Source: Zerene cesonia (Eukaryota; Arthropoda; Insecta; Lepidoptera; Pieridae). Taken from it: a stretch of DNA of 64,000 nt. Numbering within the stretch: position 1 is the stretch's first letter; each line of letters starts with the position of its first letter. A program made the translations under genes and the position numbers. Positions 1 to 13,540 of the stretch are shown piece by piece. The stretch lies in the NCBI RefSeq assembly GCF_012273895.1, contig NC_052114.1:8351927-8415926 (forward strand). Direction: 5' to 3'. The notes under the pieces are model-generated. The model did no database searches. It was not told where the DNA came from and was given only the letters and a program-made list of their open reading frames with translations.

Positions 1-1250
1 TATCAAAAAAAAAAAATCAAACAATATATTGATAGATAAGTGTAACTAGCAATAAAACGGGCTCATTATGATAATAATATCGGTGTTATTAATAGTGTTA
101 TCAGTACAGTCGTTGACACATAACGATGATATTGCATCGTGGCCTTCCGTAGCACGTGATGCTTATATCTATAGGCAATTCACATAGTACACCTTTTACT
201 TATTATATCAATGTTCAATTATTGTTGATTATATTTTGTCAATAAAAATAAATAAATACAACTGCCTAATTATCCATACGGTCGTTCAGCGAAGAAGTTT
301 GACAGGTCAAAGGGGGCGAAGGGCGGGAGTAATGCGCCCGAGCTACATGTACGACATTTTGCAGATCGGGACACTATTTAGGGGCTGCCGCTGCGCGCTT
401 GTTTATATGTCACTTTCATCCAATATAATTACTCACTATTTATACTATTATTGAGTTGTGACAACGGCGACGTTTTTCGACTTTTACGAGATCAAAGGTG
501 TTGTACTACTGTATACTATCTCGTTATATTGTATAATACACAGCAATCACGTGTTTTACCATTAAAATACATCAATACATAATATATAAACAATATACTT
601 AATATAAATTATAATTAATATGTGAAATATAAGAAATGTCTTAACATATTTTTTAAATAAGTTTATCTTTTCATGCGATATGCATGCATATCTTGCATAT
701 ATGCGTGCATGAAAAAAACATCTTTATTTTTATCAGACTAATTAAACTAAGGTATGAGTAATACTTCATGGTACCAAATGAAATGCTTGAAATTAGTTTA
801 TCCTAATTTAAACATTGTTCAAATTAACTAATAACCTCAAATTAAGGTCAACCTGTTTATATTAATAAGTATTTATTTATCTCAATTACATTATTTACTA
901 ACCAAATATTGGAATTAGTACTACTACTGTGTTAGATGGATATATGCTATACTTGTGACCTAATTAAAAAAATTGACCCTTATAATTATTATATTATGTT
1001 CTTCAATATGTGTTTGAATATTAGATTGTTATTTAATACAATTATTAAAAATATAGTTTTATAAGCTTTTTTAACATATGAAATAAAAATGCCCATCGAC
1101 AAAAATTTGTAAGAATACTAGTATAGTATTATGTTGTCAATGGTAAGAATAAATAGTCTGTCAGCGTAGTCTACCGTAGTCTTACTTGTCGCGGTTCGTA
1201 GTTAGTGTACTTTTAATGGCCGGTCTGAAAAACAGCCGAAATTCAAATCC

Positions 1251-1448
1251 TACTAATATTATAAATGCGAAAGTTTGTAAGGATGTGTGTATGTTTGTTG
1301 CTCTTTCACGCAAAAACTACTAAACCGATTGCAATGAAATTTGATACCTAGACAGCTGGATAACTGGAATAACATATAGGCAACATTTTATCCTGATATA
1401 CCTACGGGATACGGACTTATGCGGATGAAACCGCGGGGCGCAGCTAGT
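1251..1448 (+). mobile_element. Short interspersed element, family A
   Basis: About 200 bases starting with TACTAATATTATAAATGCGAAAG and ending GGGGCGCAGCTAGT, with the core AACCGATTGCAATGAAATTT. It is a very common lepidopteran non-autonomous element, probably SINE-like or LINE-tail derived. Ten recognisable copies occur in this window. Confidence 0.85.
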
Positions 1449-1795
1449 GATTAAATAAAACAAAAATACACATAAATAAAATGGTAAAACCTCGTTTCGA
1501 CGTATGAAAAGTGTTTCTAGAAGAAGTCTGATTGGATAAATAAATGTTTGAGTTTTAGTTTAACACTTACAACCCCATTATAGGTTTATCAAAAGGACGA
1601 GAAGATACTAAGACCATGACTGACAGGAAAATAGCAATATATTGCCACTTATTCTTTGAAAATTATTCACGGTTTTATTCCACACACCCCTATTCAATCA
1701 CACGATAATTCCGAGGTCAATGATAATTAATCAGTAGCCTTTAAAGTTTTTATTAATATTCACGACATTAATAAATGCAATCCTATTTATTTATT

Positions 1796-1962
1796 TATGT
1801 ATGTATGGATGTTTGTTACTCTTTCATGCAAAAACTACTGAACCGATTGCAACGAAATTTGGTAGATAGCTGGACAACTGGAATAACATATAGGTAACTT
1901 TTTATCCCGATATTCCTACGGGATACGGACTTACGCGGGTGAAACCGCGGGGCGCAGCTAGT
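1796..1962 (+). mobile_element. Family A element
   Basis: Contains the ACTACTGAACCGATTGCAACG core and the GGGCGCAGCTAGT end; the start has diverged. Confidence 0.8.
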
Positions 1963-3057
1963 CTTAAAATAAAAGGTTCTCATAATAGTACCTATATACA
2001 AGCAATAAAGTTACGGAATTATTATAAAATTTTACTCATTATGGAATTTTCAGCACGAAGCTCCTCATGGGCTGGCGAAGATAGTACTCTAACCGGCAAA
2101 AAACGACCACAACAACAAGATAAGAAATTTTTTATGTCATGTGTTCGCTATGCAGTCTCCAATGTACAGCATATGATTTTATATTAATATTTATGTGATA
2201 ATTAACACAATTATTACACATTCGCTTTTTATATTTCATATCTATAGTCTTGCGATAACTGTGAACAATTAGTTTACATTTAGCGGTAAAAAAGTTCATA
2301 ATAGGTTTCTACGAATATTCTAAACCTATATACAATACAATGTATAAATCCTATACGTATATATCTATAGCTATCTATTTGTATACATCTCTCTATATTC
2401 AACTACGGTGATAACAAATTTCCAAGTATGCAAAACACATTAATCGCAGTTGTGAAAAGTCCACAATTATGCAATATCTGTCGTTCACAGGCAAGTTTAC
2501 GAGATCAAACAAAGGAAGCGCACGGAACGGCGGTCATTATCAATTGCCCTCATTAGTCGAACGTAACTCCTAAGTACGATAATTATAGTACTACGTCATA
2601 TGCGTACGCTTTGAATCCTTTAACGATTATAAAATCAAGAAAAGTTAATCTAATAAATTTTCAACAATAAAAATATTTATTTTCACAAAAAAAAAAGTTC
2701 CCGCGACATATAACCCAATGACGTTCCTCTGGGGGAGGTACCACTAAAATAGGACAAAATGACAACAACTTCGTGTCAAACACAACAAGAATCACATCAA
2801 TTGGTTGAAAACCCACGAAGTTATCGATTACTTATCAACCGAAAAAAAAACACAGTCAATTTCGGTTCTAAGAAAAATAAGTAATTATGTCAATGGGGTA
2901 AGTATTTTTAGTAAATAACTCATTATATTTGTTAGTTACGTCAATAACAGAGTCTGATGTTTACGAGACGAGCTTGCTGAGGCACGAATCGCACCAAGGA
3001 AGTTAGCACCACACTATCACAGAAGATCGGCGTCAAATAGTAGCAATAGTGTGTGTG

Positions 3058-3310
3058 TGTTGCAGCCTTTTAGGACGTCCACTGTTGGACATAGGCCTCC
3101 CCCAAAGATTTCCAAAACGACCGATCACCAGCGGCCTGAGTCCAGCGGCTCCCCGTAGCCAGGAATAGCGGGGCTGCCGAGTAGTATAGCAATAGTAGTT
3201 CCTTATTCCCATTTTCATTCCTTCCTTATCCCTTAAATTTGCTTAGGTCATTGAAACTAGGCGGTTGTAGTCGCTTACCATTAGGCGAACCGCCAGCTCG
3301 GTCGCACGCT
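3058..3310 (+). mobile_element. Interspersed repeat fragments (families with GACGTCCACTGTTGGACATAG and GCTTACCATTAGGCG)
   Basis: GTCCACTGTTGGACATAGGC followed by CCCAAAGATTTCCAAAACG is a well-known lepidopteran repeat block. The second part resembles the family B tail GCTTACCATCAGGCG. Confidence 0.6.
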
Positions 3311-5865
3311 CTAACATTAAAAACCAAACTTTTTCATTAGCTTTGAGAGTTAGCAATCCAAACTACGGCCTCTGTTAATCTTCATATCCGTCGATAGCGC
3401 TAACCATCAGGCAACCGACCAACCCCTTTACCGACTACATAAAAAAGGGAACATAATGCCTGTAAATGCCGCAAGTACCTACATAAAAATCTTACATGTT
3501 TACGTCAAAATGTTATCGATTTTTAATACAAATCATAAACATACAAATATTGAGCGTTATACAGTCGTAGATAAGATAATATACTTGTAAAACTAGCAAT
3601 TACAATTATCGTAATTTAATAACAGAATAAACTTTTCGATACATGCAAAACAAAATATACCATTTTCAACCCACGTCACAAAACTACTCATATCCCAAGT
3701 AAATTTAATAAATACATCATACCTGAGTTTGCAGTTTTTCCTACAACAGCCACTATTACAATACATTATATGAAACTACCCTCATAATAAAAAGTAGGTA
3801 CAAAACTTACACAGAACCATAATTAGGCACGTGTCTTGAAGTGCTTGGTGTAGAACTGCACCTAATGAACATTGAAAACCGAAATAACCGATATAAATAA
3901 GATAATTATTTTTGTTAAGTAATCCAAAATTCACTAGTTTAACATTAGATTTGCTAAATAACAAAACTTTAAAAATTAGTTATATCACACGTTAAATCAA
4001 CAAATAGTGGTATTTGACAAGTTTTTTTTGATTAATTTGAGTTTAAATAATTATTTAGATAATTTTTAAGCAATAAACAACTCACAGCGCGTCAGTAGAA
4101 CGCATAGTTTGAACGGAAACTACACTGTTGCCATTCAACAGGTATCCGCACCGATAAGTGATTTATTATAATCGGGCAAGCTGCTTCAAACTATCGATTA
4201 AGTAAATATTTGTCGTTGATATGCATGTCGAATGTCATAAAACGCTTGAATATTTAACGTTACCTACGAATGACATTGTACACGTTATGTTCCATAGTAA
4301 ATATTATAAATACTTATTGTCTATTGGTAGTATTTACTGAGACTAAAAGAGAAATTAAATGAGAAACCAACACGTCAATAAATACAATTTGCGATAATGT
4401 ATTATTAAAAAAATCTTATCGTTAAAAAACCTGGTTAAAAAATGGACCGTTATCGTTAAAAAATGGCCCGTTAATGGAAAATATTCACTATCATTTGTTT
4501 GTAGTTCTTTACGTGTCTATTAAAAAAATAAAATAACGATAACCTCATATTTAAGCATTCGGTGGTATAAATTAAAGACCTACCACATTTTTTCGTTTAT
4601 GTAAACAATTTTTTGTAACTATTATCAAGAAAATTTATCTCATTAGCGATATAATAATTCGAAACACGATTTATTTCAATACTTGTCTGAGTACTTACAT
4701 AATATCATATTGTTTTCTTAAAAATTCGTCAATAGGTACAAAAACAAAAATTTTTAGATTCATTTACACATCAATGATAGTAATTCAACTTAATGATTAA
4801 CTTTATTAATTACACGCCTTTGATTGATTCAAAGCGAAAATTAATGGAATGGGATTTTAACATAATATCATAGACTAAATAAGCTCATCAGTCTATTATA
4901 TTAAAAAAAAACAATGACACAAAAACAAAAACTCAGACTAGAATGTATTATAGTTTAAACGCCGCATTGTATTTAATAATGAACATTCAGAGAACCAGAA
5001 TAAATTACTATTAAAATATGTTATTGATTTAATATCGGTAACTGATTACAGAGATTTATTCCTCATAGCAATTAAGGTCTAGATAAGCCACACTGGAGCC
5101 AGTTTGCTAAAATGCTAATCGTATTTTTTATATTCAATACATCAGTATGGATTTGGGACACCAAACGATGCAAATTGAAGGAATTTTAATTCATTTAATG
5201 ACCTACTTGTTGAATATTCGTAAACATTACCTACCTACGATAAACGTTAGATCTGAATTATATGTGCTTTTTAGGATGTCAATTAATGCTATAAACATAT
5301 AGTATAGTGACCCATGCGAGTTTGTTTCCCAAAAGCCACATTTTTATTGCTGCTCCGCTTTGCTATACCGAATATCTATAGCTAAAACATTTTATGCATT
5401 CTTTTTATATTATAATAACATTATTGGAGTGAATTTTCCTTAATTATATTGTTGATAATCAAATACATGCAATGTTACGCGATGATAATACAGTTTTGAT
5501 ACGATGATTGTTTATCCATTCCAAATAATCACAAATTAACCTAGAATAATTTTAAATACAATTAAAACAAAAGTATATATATATATAACTAGACCTTCTT
5601 GTGTATATAGTTCTGATACCTACGAATTTATCTACTAAAATTTATTTTACATTATTTCCAAACTTTATTCACTATCCAATATTCGTAAAACAATCACACG
5701 TGAAACAATTGATACATTATTTTTTACTTATTTTTACGTAATATTAGAATAATCGCATCTCATCTCGAATGCATCTGGTCACTGCTTAGTGTCGCATTAC
5801 AATATTACATAAAACTCAGTATGATAACTGTTATGCATTGACTTCATAAAAATATATTATAATAC

Positions 5866-6062
5866 TAGTCGCTAACCTGGCTGCATCCGACTGTCCCGGG
5901 ATGGAAAAATAAAATATACTCTTAAGGACATTCACAGGTGACGTAGACTTTCGATGGTAAAAAGATTTTTTGGAATCGGTTCAACGGATTCAGAGATTAC
6001 CTCCTACAATCTCAAACTCGAAAATTCACAAACTTTACGCCTTTAAAATATCAGTATAGGTA
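5866..6062 (+). mobile_element. LINE/RTE-like 3' fragment
   Basis: Runs from ACTAGTCGCTAACCTGGCTG to TTTAAAATATCAGTATAGG, with the core GACTTTCGATGGTAAAAAG and GGTTCAACGGATTCAGAGAT typical of RTE-like tails. Confidence 0.55.
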
Positions 6063-6369
6063 TTGGAAATGAGCGTGACATAAAAATGAATACGTAATTA
6101 GCACGTTTAAATAGGAATGTTAGAGTCATAAAACCATATTAATTGCAGTGAAACTAATAAGCGATTTATTAACATTAACAACGCGTTATAATAACATTTT
6201 TCTATATCTAAAAACAGACACATTAAATAGATATTTTGTATTAGTAACTTATGGTCCGACCTTTTTCTTCCTCCATAATATTTTTTAATGCTATAACAAA
6301 TACATTGAAAATAAAATATCCGAACTGGTCGAGCCGAGCATTTAGCGAGTCATTTTAATTATAGAGACT

Positions 6370-6576
6370 ACTAGCTGCACGCTGCGGTTTCACCCGCGTA
6401 AGTCCATTTCCGTAGGAATATCGGGATAAAAAGTTGCCTATATGTTATTCGAGTTGTCCAGCTGTCTGCGTACCAAATTTCATTGCAATCTGTTCAGTAG
6501 TATTTGCGTGAAAGAGCAACAAACACACACACATCCTTACAAACTTTCACATTTATAATATTAAGTAGGATAGGAT
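6370..6576 (-). mobile_element. Family A element
   Basis: Full-length minus-strand copy, from CTAGCTGCACGCTGCGG to the TTATAATATTAAGTAGGAT end. Confidence 0.85.
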
Positions 6577-7300
6577 TTAGTATGGGTAATTTAAGTAATA
6601 TGACATTTACTTGTTGCGTCACAAGATGTAACGATTATTATTTTATGAAATGCGATCAATTTTACATATTGATACATAATTTCAAGATACAAAGTGAAAA
6701 CAAATCGTACTTCATCCCTAACACTCGAACATATCATTTCTTCTGGACGTGTACTTTACTGTGAGATAAGATAAGATTATTTGGCCCCTAACATACTGTT
6801 ATGTTAATAATTTAACTGTATAAAAATCTTCGCTCGTTTCAACATGACATATAAATCCGCAATTATATGTCCGACCAACAGGATTAACGGAAAACGGCTT
6901 CTTAATCGTTGTCTTTGGAGCGGTAAGCCATTTCAAACATACCTATTTATTCATATTAGAAAGCATAACACAAAACATATAAGCAGTGTATCTATATATA
7001 TGAATGTATCTTGTATCATGTATTTGATATACCTACATCTGTAGCTATTGTTTGTTTGACTGGACGCATTTATCACGAAGTGAAGGGTGAATTTAAAAAA
7101 ATATTTTTTCTTGATTCGTTGATTACGTGATTTCTGATTGTTACAGGCTATACATATACCACGGGTAAAGCTTGGATGGACCGCTAGTATGTTAGATGGT
7201 AATCTTATTGGAACTGACTAAACCCATCGTTGAAATCGGAAGAAATTTGATTAAGGCAAGGAAAGGTCTCAATTTTTATTTGTATTCTATTGTCTGAATT

Positions 7301-7523
7301 TAAATTTTTAGTTTTATAGCAATGAAAATGCTTTTTATAAATGAGAAATTTTGAAGGAATAGAAAAAATTTGATCACAAGGCGGGATTCGAACCCCAAGC
7401 AATGCCCGCCTCTCGGCCACCCGAGGGATCAAGGCTTGGCGTTGCTACGGTTGGGCAATGGACGCGGGTTCGAATCGCCGCCGCCTCGCGATCAAATTTT
7501 TTCTATTCTTTCAAAAATTTCTC
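7301..7523. mobile_element. Fold-back tRNA-derived SINE (copy 1)
   Basis: Two inverted monomers each end in GATCAAATTTTTTCTATTC-like tails. Each has a tRNA-like GGTTCGAAT B-box; the left, minus-strand monomer also has the A-box GGTGGCCGAGAGGC of a long-arm (Ser/Leu-type) tRNA. The element is flanked by a 15-16 base target-site duplication, TTCTATTGTCTGAATT at 7285-7300 and TTCTATTGTCTAATT at 7524-7538. Confidence 0.75.
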
Positions 7524-7959
7524 TTCTATTGTCTAATTAATAGGAATAGTGTGAATGTATCCTAAGTGTCATACACAAAGTGCATGATATTATGTGAGCA
7601 TTATCAATGATTATATTAAGATTGCCATCAAACAGCTGTTATCAAAAAACTGTTGCTATCTCCATTATAGTGTCATAAATAAGATTATTATAATCTGGTT
7701 GTCATATTATATTGTAATGGAGATAGCTTAAAGTGTGAACCATAAAATTTTACGAACTTTTACTCGTAATGATAAGATGAAAAGGTTTTATTGTAACAAT
7801 GAAAAAATTTGCAATACCGAAGAGAGGAAATGTCAGTTGTAGATAACTTTCCGCCTGTCCCAGGTCCGCCTGGGTTGACCGAGAATAAATAAATAGCCAA
7901 GCATAATACGAGTAGCTTAATAGTGTATCTTTCTCCTAGTGAAAGAATTTTCAAGATCA

Positions 7960-8025
7960 GACCAGTACTTCTAAAGAGTTACCTACAAAGTTAGAAGCTT
8001 TACCCTTTAAAATATTAGTATAGAT
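7960..8025 (+). mobile_element. LINE/RTE-like tail fragment
   Basis: AAGTTAGAAGCTTTACCC followed by TTTAAAATATTAGTATAG resembles the end of the element at 5866-6062. Confidence 0.4.
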
Positions 8026-9274
8026 AAATTTCATATTCAACAATAAATTTCCCAAAACAAGCTTTTCCTGTTCTGCTAAGTCTTATTCATTTATTTTCAG
8101 AAATTTGTTCTTTGTCAAGCAAACGCTTCGAAGGTCGCATTTAAAAGTAACATATTTCATTAACAATTCGTGATGACTGAATTGGTATTTCTTATTTCAG
8201 AGTTTGGCAAGACATCCAACGAGAATGGAGTGGACTTTGATCGATAATTATCTCTTGGCTTCGCTTCCACGCCTTCCTTTTATAAACCGATGAATAACAT
8301 TCAGATTTGCGTCGAGTTTTCTAATTAGCACCACCAAAAAGACACTGGAAAATGTTATTTTCAAAACAGACGTGTATGCTGATTGCACATTATCCCAAAA
8401 AACGTTTGTACTCAAAACCAATACACATATTATAACATATTCCTCGACAGTGACATAAAAACAAATGTAATGCTCCAGAAACTAAATGTTCTAGTATATA
8501 AATCCTTATTGCGTGTCATGCACTACAACAACACGATATCATGTGTATACTCTTACAAATAATATTGCCCACAACTTATACAGGTAGTTCCTGAGCGAAG
8601 CCATCACCTCCATATTTACACCAACTTCATTTAATTTCTAAAACATCGCCATTACTTTGAGTATCGACCTATTCCAACGCATATCGCTCTTGAACTTTCC
8701 AGATTGCAAACGCCGATACATAGAATACAATAAAACAATCACCAAAGTAAACAAATAATGCAAATAAACACCAACAAGAGATAAACGCTCGGTTTACAGT
8801 ACGTTGACCGCACGTTATCGTCGCGTGATACCGCATTATATTGGAAGCCCGCCAAAAACCTTAACCTTGCTACTACATTAATGGTTACTTGCTCTATATG
8901 CACTTTCTTAGTACCACCGGTACTGCGACTTATGCATCTATAAGGTTTGTTTATACGAGAGATCCTGCAGGGAGATATTTGAAGGCATTTATACCTCTCA
9001 CGTTTGAAAATGATTTGTGGTTATCTCTTCATATTGAAAAGATAAATATTAATAAACAAATAATAATGGTTATGCCTTTTAAATCAAATGGATGAATTTG
9101 TCCTTTAAAGCATAATGAAATAAGGGAAATATTTAAACAACCACTCTTCCAACAAAGTGCTGGTTGAAAAATATTAATGAAGATATACTGTGACGCAATA
9201 TTGGCAACCAAGACTGTCAGTATATCCGAAACCTGTGTTGTATAATTGATAATGAAAAATTAGTATTGTATATT

Positions 9275-9381
9275 CCAGAAAAGCCACGGGAATCAACCCA
9301 CGGGAACTATGCGGGTAATATACTACCCTAGGAATGCCTTGAGTACGCGGACAAATCCGCGGGCAGAAGAGTAGTATCTAG
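9275..9381 (+). mobile_element. Interspersed element, family G, truncated
   Basis: CACGGGAACTATGCGGG and TCCGCGGGCAGAAGAG match the 3' half of a common lepidopteran element seen more fully at 11030. Confidence 0.6.
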
Positions 9382-9499
9382 TAATCATAATGTAATTAAA
9401 TACAATATTCATTAAGTTATTAAAATAATAACAAGACAGCAAGACTACAGCAAAGATCTTACAGTAAATTTTATATATGTACGAATAAACATTGACATC

Positions 9500-9686
9500 T
9501 ACTATATAAAAATAAGTCAGGTTTTCCTTCCTGACGCTATAACTCTAGAACGTACGAACCGATTTCCACGGTTTTGCATTCGTTGGAAAGGTCTCGGGTT
9601 CCGTGAGGTTTATAGCAAAGAAAATTCAGGAAAAATTTCAACAGAAAATTTTTGGTGGCGAAACGGAGTTCGCCGGGTTTGCTAGT
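9500..9686 (+). mobile_element. Interspersed element ending GCCGGGTTTGCTAGT
   Basis: Contains GTCAGGTTTTCCTTCCTGAC, GAACGTACGAACCGATTTCC and GGTCTCGGGTTCCGTGAGG, a recurrent lepidopteran family. One clear copy is in the window. Confidence 0.6.
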
Positions 9687-9795
9687 TAATAATAAAATAA
9701 ATAATGCATACATCATAAATATTCAAGAAGCCAATCCAAAATAAACTATACAGTTAATTTGCAATATATAAATAATACGTAACGTTACCTTTAAC

Positions 9796-10010
9796 GTTAC
9801 CTTGGTGTAGTGATTAATACGTGAGTGTGGAACCGTGGAGTCCTGTGTTCGATATTCAGTGGGGACTCACAACAAAAAAATTTCTCGATCTGGCAGGACA
9901 CACAAGGCTGATCACCAACTTGCCCATAAAGAAAATCGATCAGTAAAACAGGTGTATATCGCGTGCCCCATACCCCACTAGGGGTGACGGGGCTCTAACT
10001 TATATCACGG
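9796..10010 (+). mobile_element. tRNA-derived SINE, family S1
   Basis: The tRNA-like head has an A-box-like GTGTAGTGATTAATACGTGAG and B-box-like TCCTGTGTTCGA. The body contains CTGGCAGGACACACAAGGC, GCTGATCACC, CATAAAGAAAATCGATCAG and CCCCATACCCCACTAGGGG. Confidence 0.8.
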
Positions 10011-10582
10011 CAGTAGTTAGAGAGTAAAACATACAGACGTTTTCCCACCATTAACTATGTTTAATAATCCCAGTAACTCTGTCTAACTCAATCTCAATAA
10101 ATTTAAATTTTCAAGGAACATTGACATCTCTTTAGCTTACAAAATATACGTAAAAACATAAAACCGATGCATAACCTTATTAACGGCGTATACCGGATTT
10201 TAGCCACTTCACTTCGAGACTTAGAATGCATAAACATACGTATATTAAGCCTACATTCCACTTTTTCGACATAGCAGACATTAAGCCTTTGAAATAAAAT
10301 ACGTTCACTTAATTTGTAACCAATTCAAATCATTTTGCGCATATAAAATAAAATACTAATCCATAAAAGTCCGCGGTTATTGGTTATATTTATACATACA
10401 TACAAAACACGTCATAAATAATTGTTGATGTTTTAAACGCCTAACAACATTTCTTCCTTTTGAAAATAAAATGGTATTTGAATACACAATCAAAATATGT
10501 TTTTTTTACATATGGCTCTTATTCGCTTTTTCATTATATATATGTAATCCTACTATTCTTATCCTTCCTACTATCCTACTTC

Positions 10583-10780
10583 TTACTAATATTATAAATG
10601 CGAAAGTTTGTAAGAATATGTGTATGTTTGTTGCTCTTTCACGCAAAAACTACTGAACCGATTGCAATGAAATTTGGTACGTAGACAACTGGACAACTGG
10701 AATAACATATAGGCAACTTTTATCCCGATATTCCTACGGGCTACGGACATACGCGGGTGAAACCGTGGGGCGCAGCTAGT
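10583..10780 (+). mobile_element. Family A element
   Basis: Full-length plus-strand copy, preceded by a TCCTACTATCCTAC-like repeat tail. Confidence 0.85.
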
Positions 10781-11029
10781 AGTTCATAAACGACTCTCGT
10801 TACGAAATTGCACGTTGTTTATTCTCACTCTTTACTTTTCTTCATAACTACACTAAATATAATAAGCATTAATACACGACACACAACTGCCGCTTATGTC
10901 TATTTGCTGCCATTATCAAATAATTTGTATGCAAGTTACTTTACCATAACTCGACTCTTGATAACACAGCTAATATTTTCATCGTGTGTATCTTCATATT
11001 AATATCTTCATATTTTATTAAATCTCTAC

Positions 11030-11253
11030 TACTATTATATATGTGACATTAACTATCTATCTGTGTCTTCTTCCCACACAAATGACTGAATCGATTTGGA
11101 TGAAGTTTAGTATATAGTTTAAGATCCGAGAATGGATATTGGATAGTTTTTTTTCCCGAAAATCCCAAAGGAACGGGAACTGTGAGAGGAAAACCCCGGA
11201 AGGACTATTTTTTACTTTGACTACAAGGGCGACGCCGCGGGCAGAAAGCTAGT
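11030..11253 (+). mobile_element. Interspersed element, family G
   Basis: Contains ACTGAATCGATTTGGATGAAG, GGAACGGGAACTGTG and the terminal CGCCGCGGGCAGAAAGCTAGT. Confidence 0.7.
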
Positions 11254-12544
11254 TTAATATCCTTACGCTCATAGTATTAACAGCAACTTGAATTCTACTT
11301 ACAAATAAAAATATTGAAATAATATGATTTTTGTTTTTTAAAATAACATTTCTGTAACCAAATAAAAAAAAAATGTTATTTAGACAAAAATTTTTTCTTT
11401 CATATCATTTAATCAACATTATATAGAAATCCTATCTTATTCTAGTATTTTATAAGTTTTTCTATATATAAACTTATTCCGTAGTAGCACCTTATTAATT
11501 TAACATCAACTAATCCAATTACAACTTACTTTTCGTCTGCCATTTTATTGTATTATTTAATTACACTATATAATATTAATGTCCACAAAATATCACAGAT
11601 TATTTTGCAACGTAAAGCTGAACATCACATAATGTCCACCGACCGCTATACCACTTCTATAAAAAGTTGACCGAAATATCGTGAAAATAGACGCACGATG
11701 TTACACGCACGTATACTTCCCGCGGCTCTTACATATGTACTGGCATTATATACAAGTTTCCTCGCATATATGGATGTTTTTATGTGTAAACGTTTGCACA
11801 AAAGCGCGGCAAAAATATAGCGACAACATAATATTTTTAATCTGTATGAAATCGTGACGCCTGCCGCGCGTGTCTCACACGGCTGTAACGTTAACGAAAA
11901 AGTTGCCGTTCCATTTTTAACTTAAAAATTCAAATTATTAATATAATATGCGTTGTATGCTTACTTATCGAAGAGTATTTTAAAATGTATTTTTTTTAAT
12001 GCTTTCCTTCAATTGTTACCAATTAGAAAGAAATATGTGTACAAATATCACAAACAAAAGTTAGGACCTAAGGCATAATAGTGCATTTAATGATTTTATT
12101 ATTAGTAAATCTTCGAAATTTCAGTTTTTTATTATTTAAGTCTTTCCTCATTGTCTGCAGTTTTGACTCTGTCGTAATTTAACTTGCGCTATATTAGTTC
12201 TTAATTAAATTAAATTAAATCATTTAATAATAAATGTATTATTATTTATTTCAACTATACTACACTTTATTCCACGTATTTAATATTTGTTTTCTCACTC
12301 AATTGTAACGGCATTTGTTTAATTATTTTTAGTATCTTTTATTCTTCTGCCCTAAAGTAGTGTCCGCAGAATATCAGCGTCAGGGTTCCATTGATTCTGA
12401 CATTTATGCTGAGCCAAGACCCTTTTTAAGAACGCAGTGCACATTTGTTTCCGTCCTATTTTTTCCTCTGTGTGTTTATTATTATTTGTTTAAATGTTTT
12501 TATATTGTAATTTTCGTGTATTTTACGTGTTCTTTTAATAAACG

Positions 12545-12567
12545 TCTTATCTATCTATCTATCTAAA
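12545..12567. repeat. (TCTA)n microsatellite
   Basis: Four to five perfect TCTA units. Confidence 0.8.
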
Positions 12568-12599
12568 ATGAATTGAACGTTTTGTGCGTGCAGCCAAAT

Positions 12600-12780
12600 G
12601 GCATCATTCATGGTGGGGGAGAGGGTTGCATTTTACTTAATCTCACGTTGGGTCTCCCCAATATTGGATTGGTCTCTACAAATCTCACGAAATCTCACCA
12701 AAGACAGGGAGGGGGAGACAGGGGTCGAGAAATTTGAAAAAACTAGCCCCCTTTTACACGCCTTCCATTAAATTTGGAAT
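12600..12780 (+). mobile_element. Repeat fragment with AATCTCACGAAATCTCACC
   Basis: The block TCACGAAATCTCACCAAAG and GGGAGGGGGAGACAGGGG resembles a recurrent lepidopteran repeat. Family unnamed. Confidence 0.4.
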
Positions 12781-13394
12781 ATAGGTAACTATACTATCAT
12801 AATAAAAGTGCAAAACAAAATAAAAATATCTTCCCGAGTCACACATTTTGGTAGAAAAAAAATTATGAATTCAGTGATTGTCATCGAACAAGGGAACTAA
12901 TGAGGGCCGCATCCTTCACCGAGGTCACCGACTAATATCCTTTAGTGTTTAAGTTCAGGTCGTACGCAAATATAGGGAAAATCATTTACGTACAAATTGA
13001 ATACGTTATGTGAAACAGAAACGAGCGCGTGAAGAATGTCGCGTGATCGACATGTATAATTCATACTTTAGGATTAACATAATGCGATAACAGGGTATTA
13101 TTCTGAGTGCATTTATTAAGATTTCAGGGATTCTATTAGAACACGAGTATTATTAAGTGTTGCAAGTATGAGAATTCCCAGTGTGCCGCCAAAATTTAAT
13201 TCAACAGAAACATATGTATACATACATAGATGCGGAGTTGCCAGCAAAAATAAACGTTAATAAACCTTGTATGAGACTTTCTTTGACTGTTTAATTTTAT
13301 TTCTTGCTTTCTGATTGGCTTTCAGTTAATCTCGCATCTAGATGTACAAAAATCTATTTCAAAGGACATTTGAAATTATTTTTTAAGACAATAA

Positions 13395-13540
13395 TCCTTT
13401 TCAACCGACTTATAAAAAGGATAATTTGGCTGAATTTTTTATACTTTGTTGTCTCCCAACTTTCGTCTTGGTGAACCCAATCTGATGTCTGCTGATGATA
13501 TTTTTATTGCCTGGTGCCTACCGTGTGGTCTCAATTAAAA
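13395..13540 (+). mobile_element. Diverged family D fragment
   Basis: Shares AACCGACTTATAAAAAGG, TGGTGAACCCAATCTG and GCCTGGTGCCTACCGTGTGG with the family. Confidence 0.4.

Noticed and set aside
8201..8293. Open frame of 30 codons after a strong acceptor (CTTATTTCAG)
   Set aside because: No partner exon and no recognised family; a single acceptor-like site is expected by chance in AT-rich DNA.
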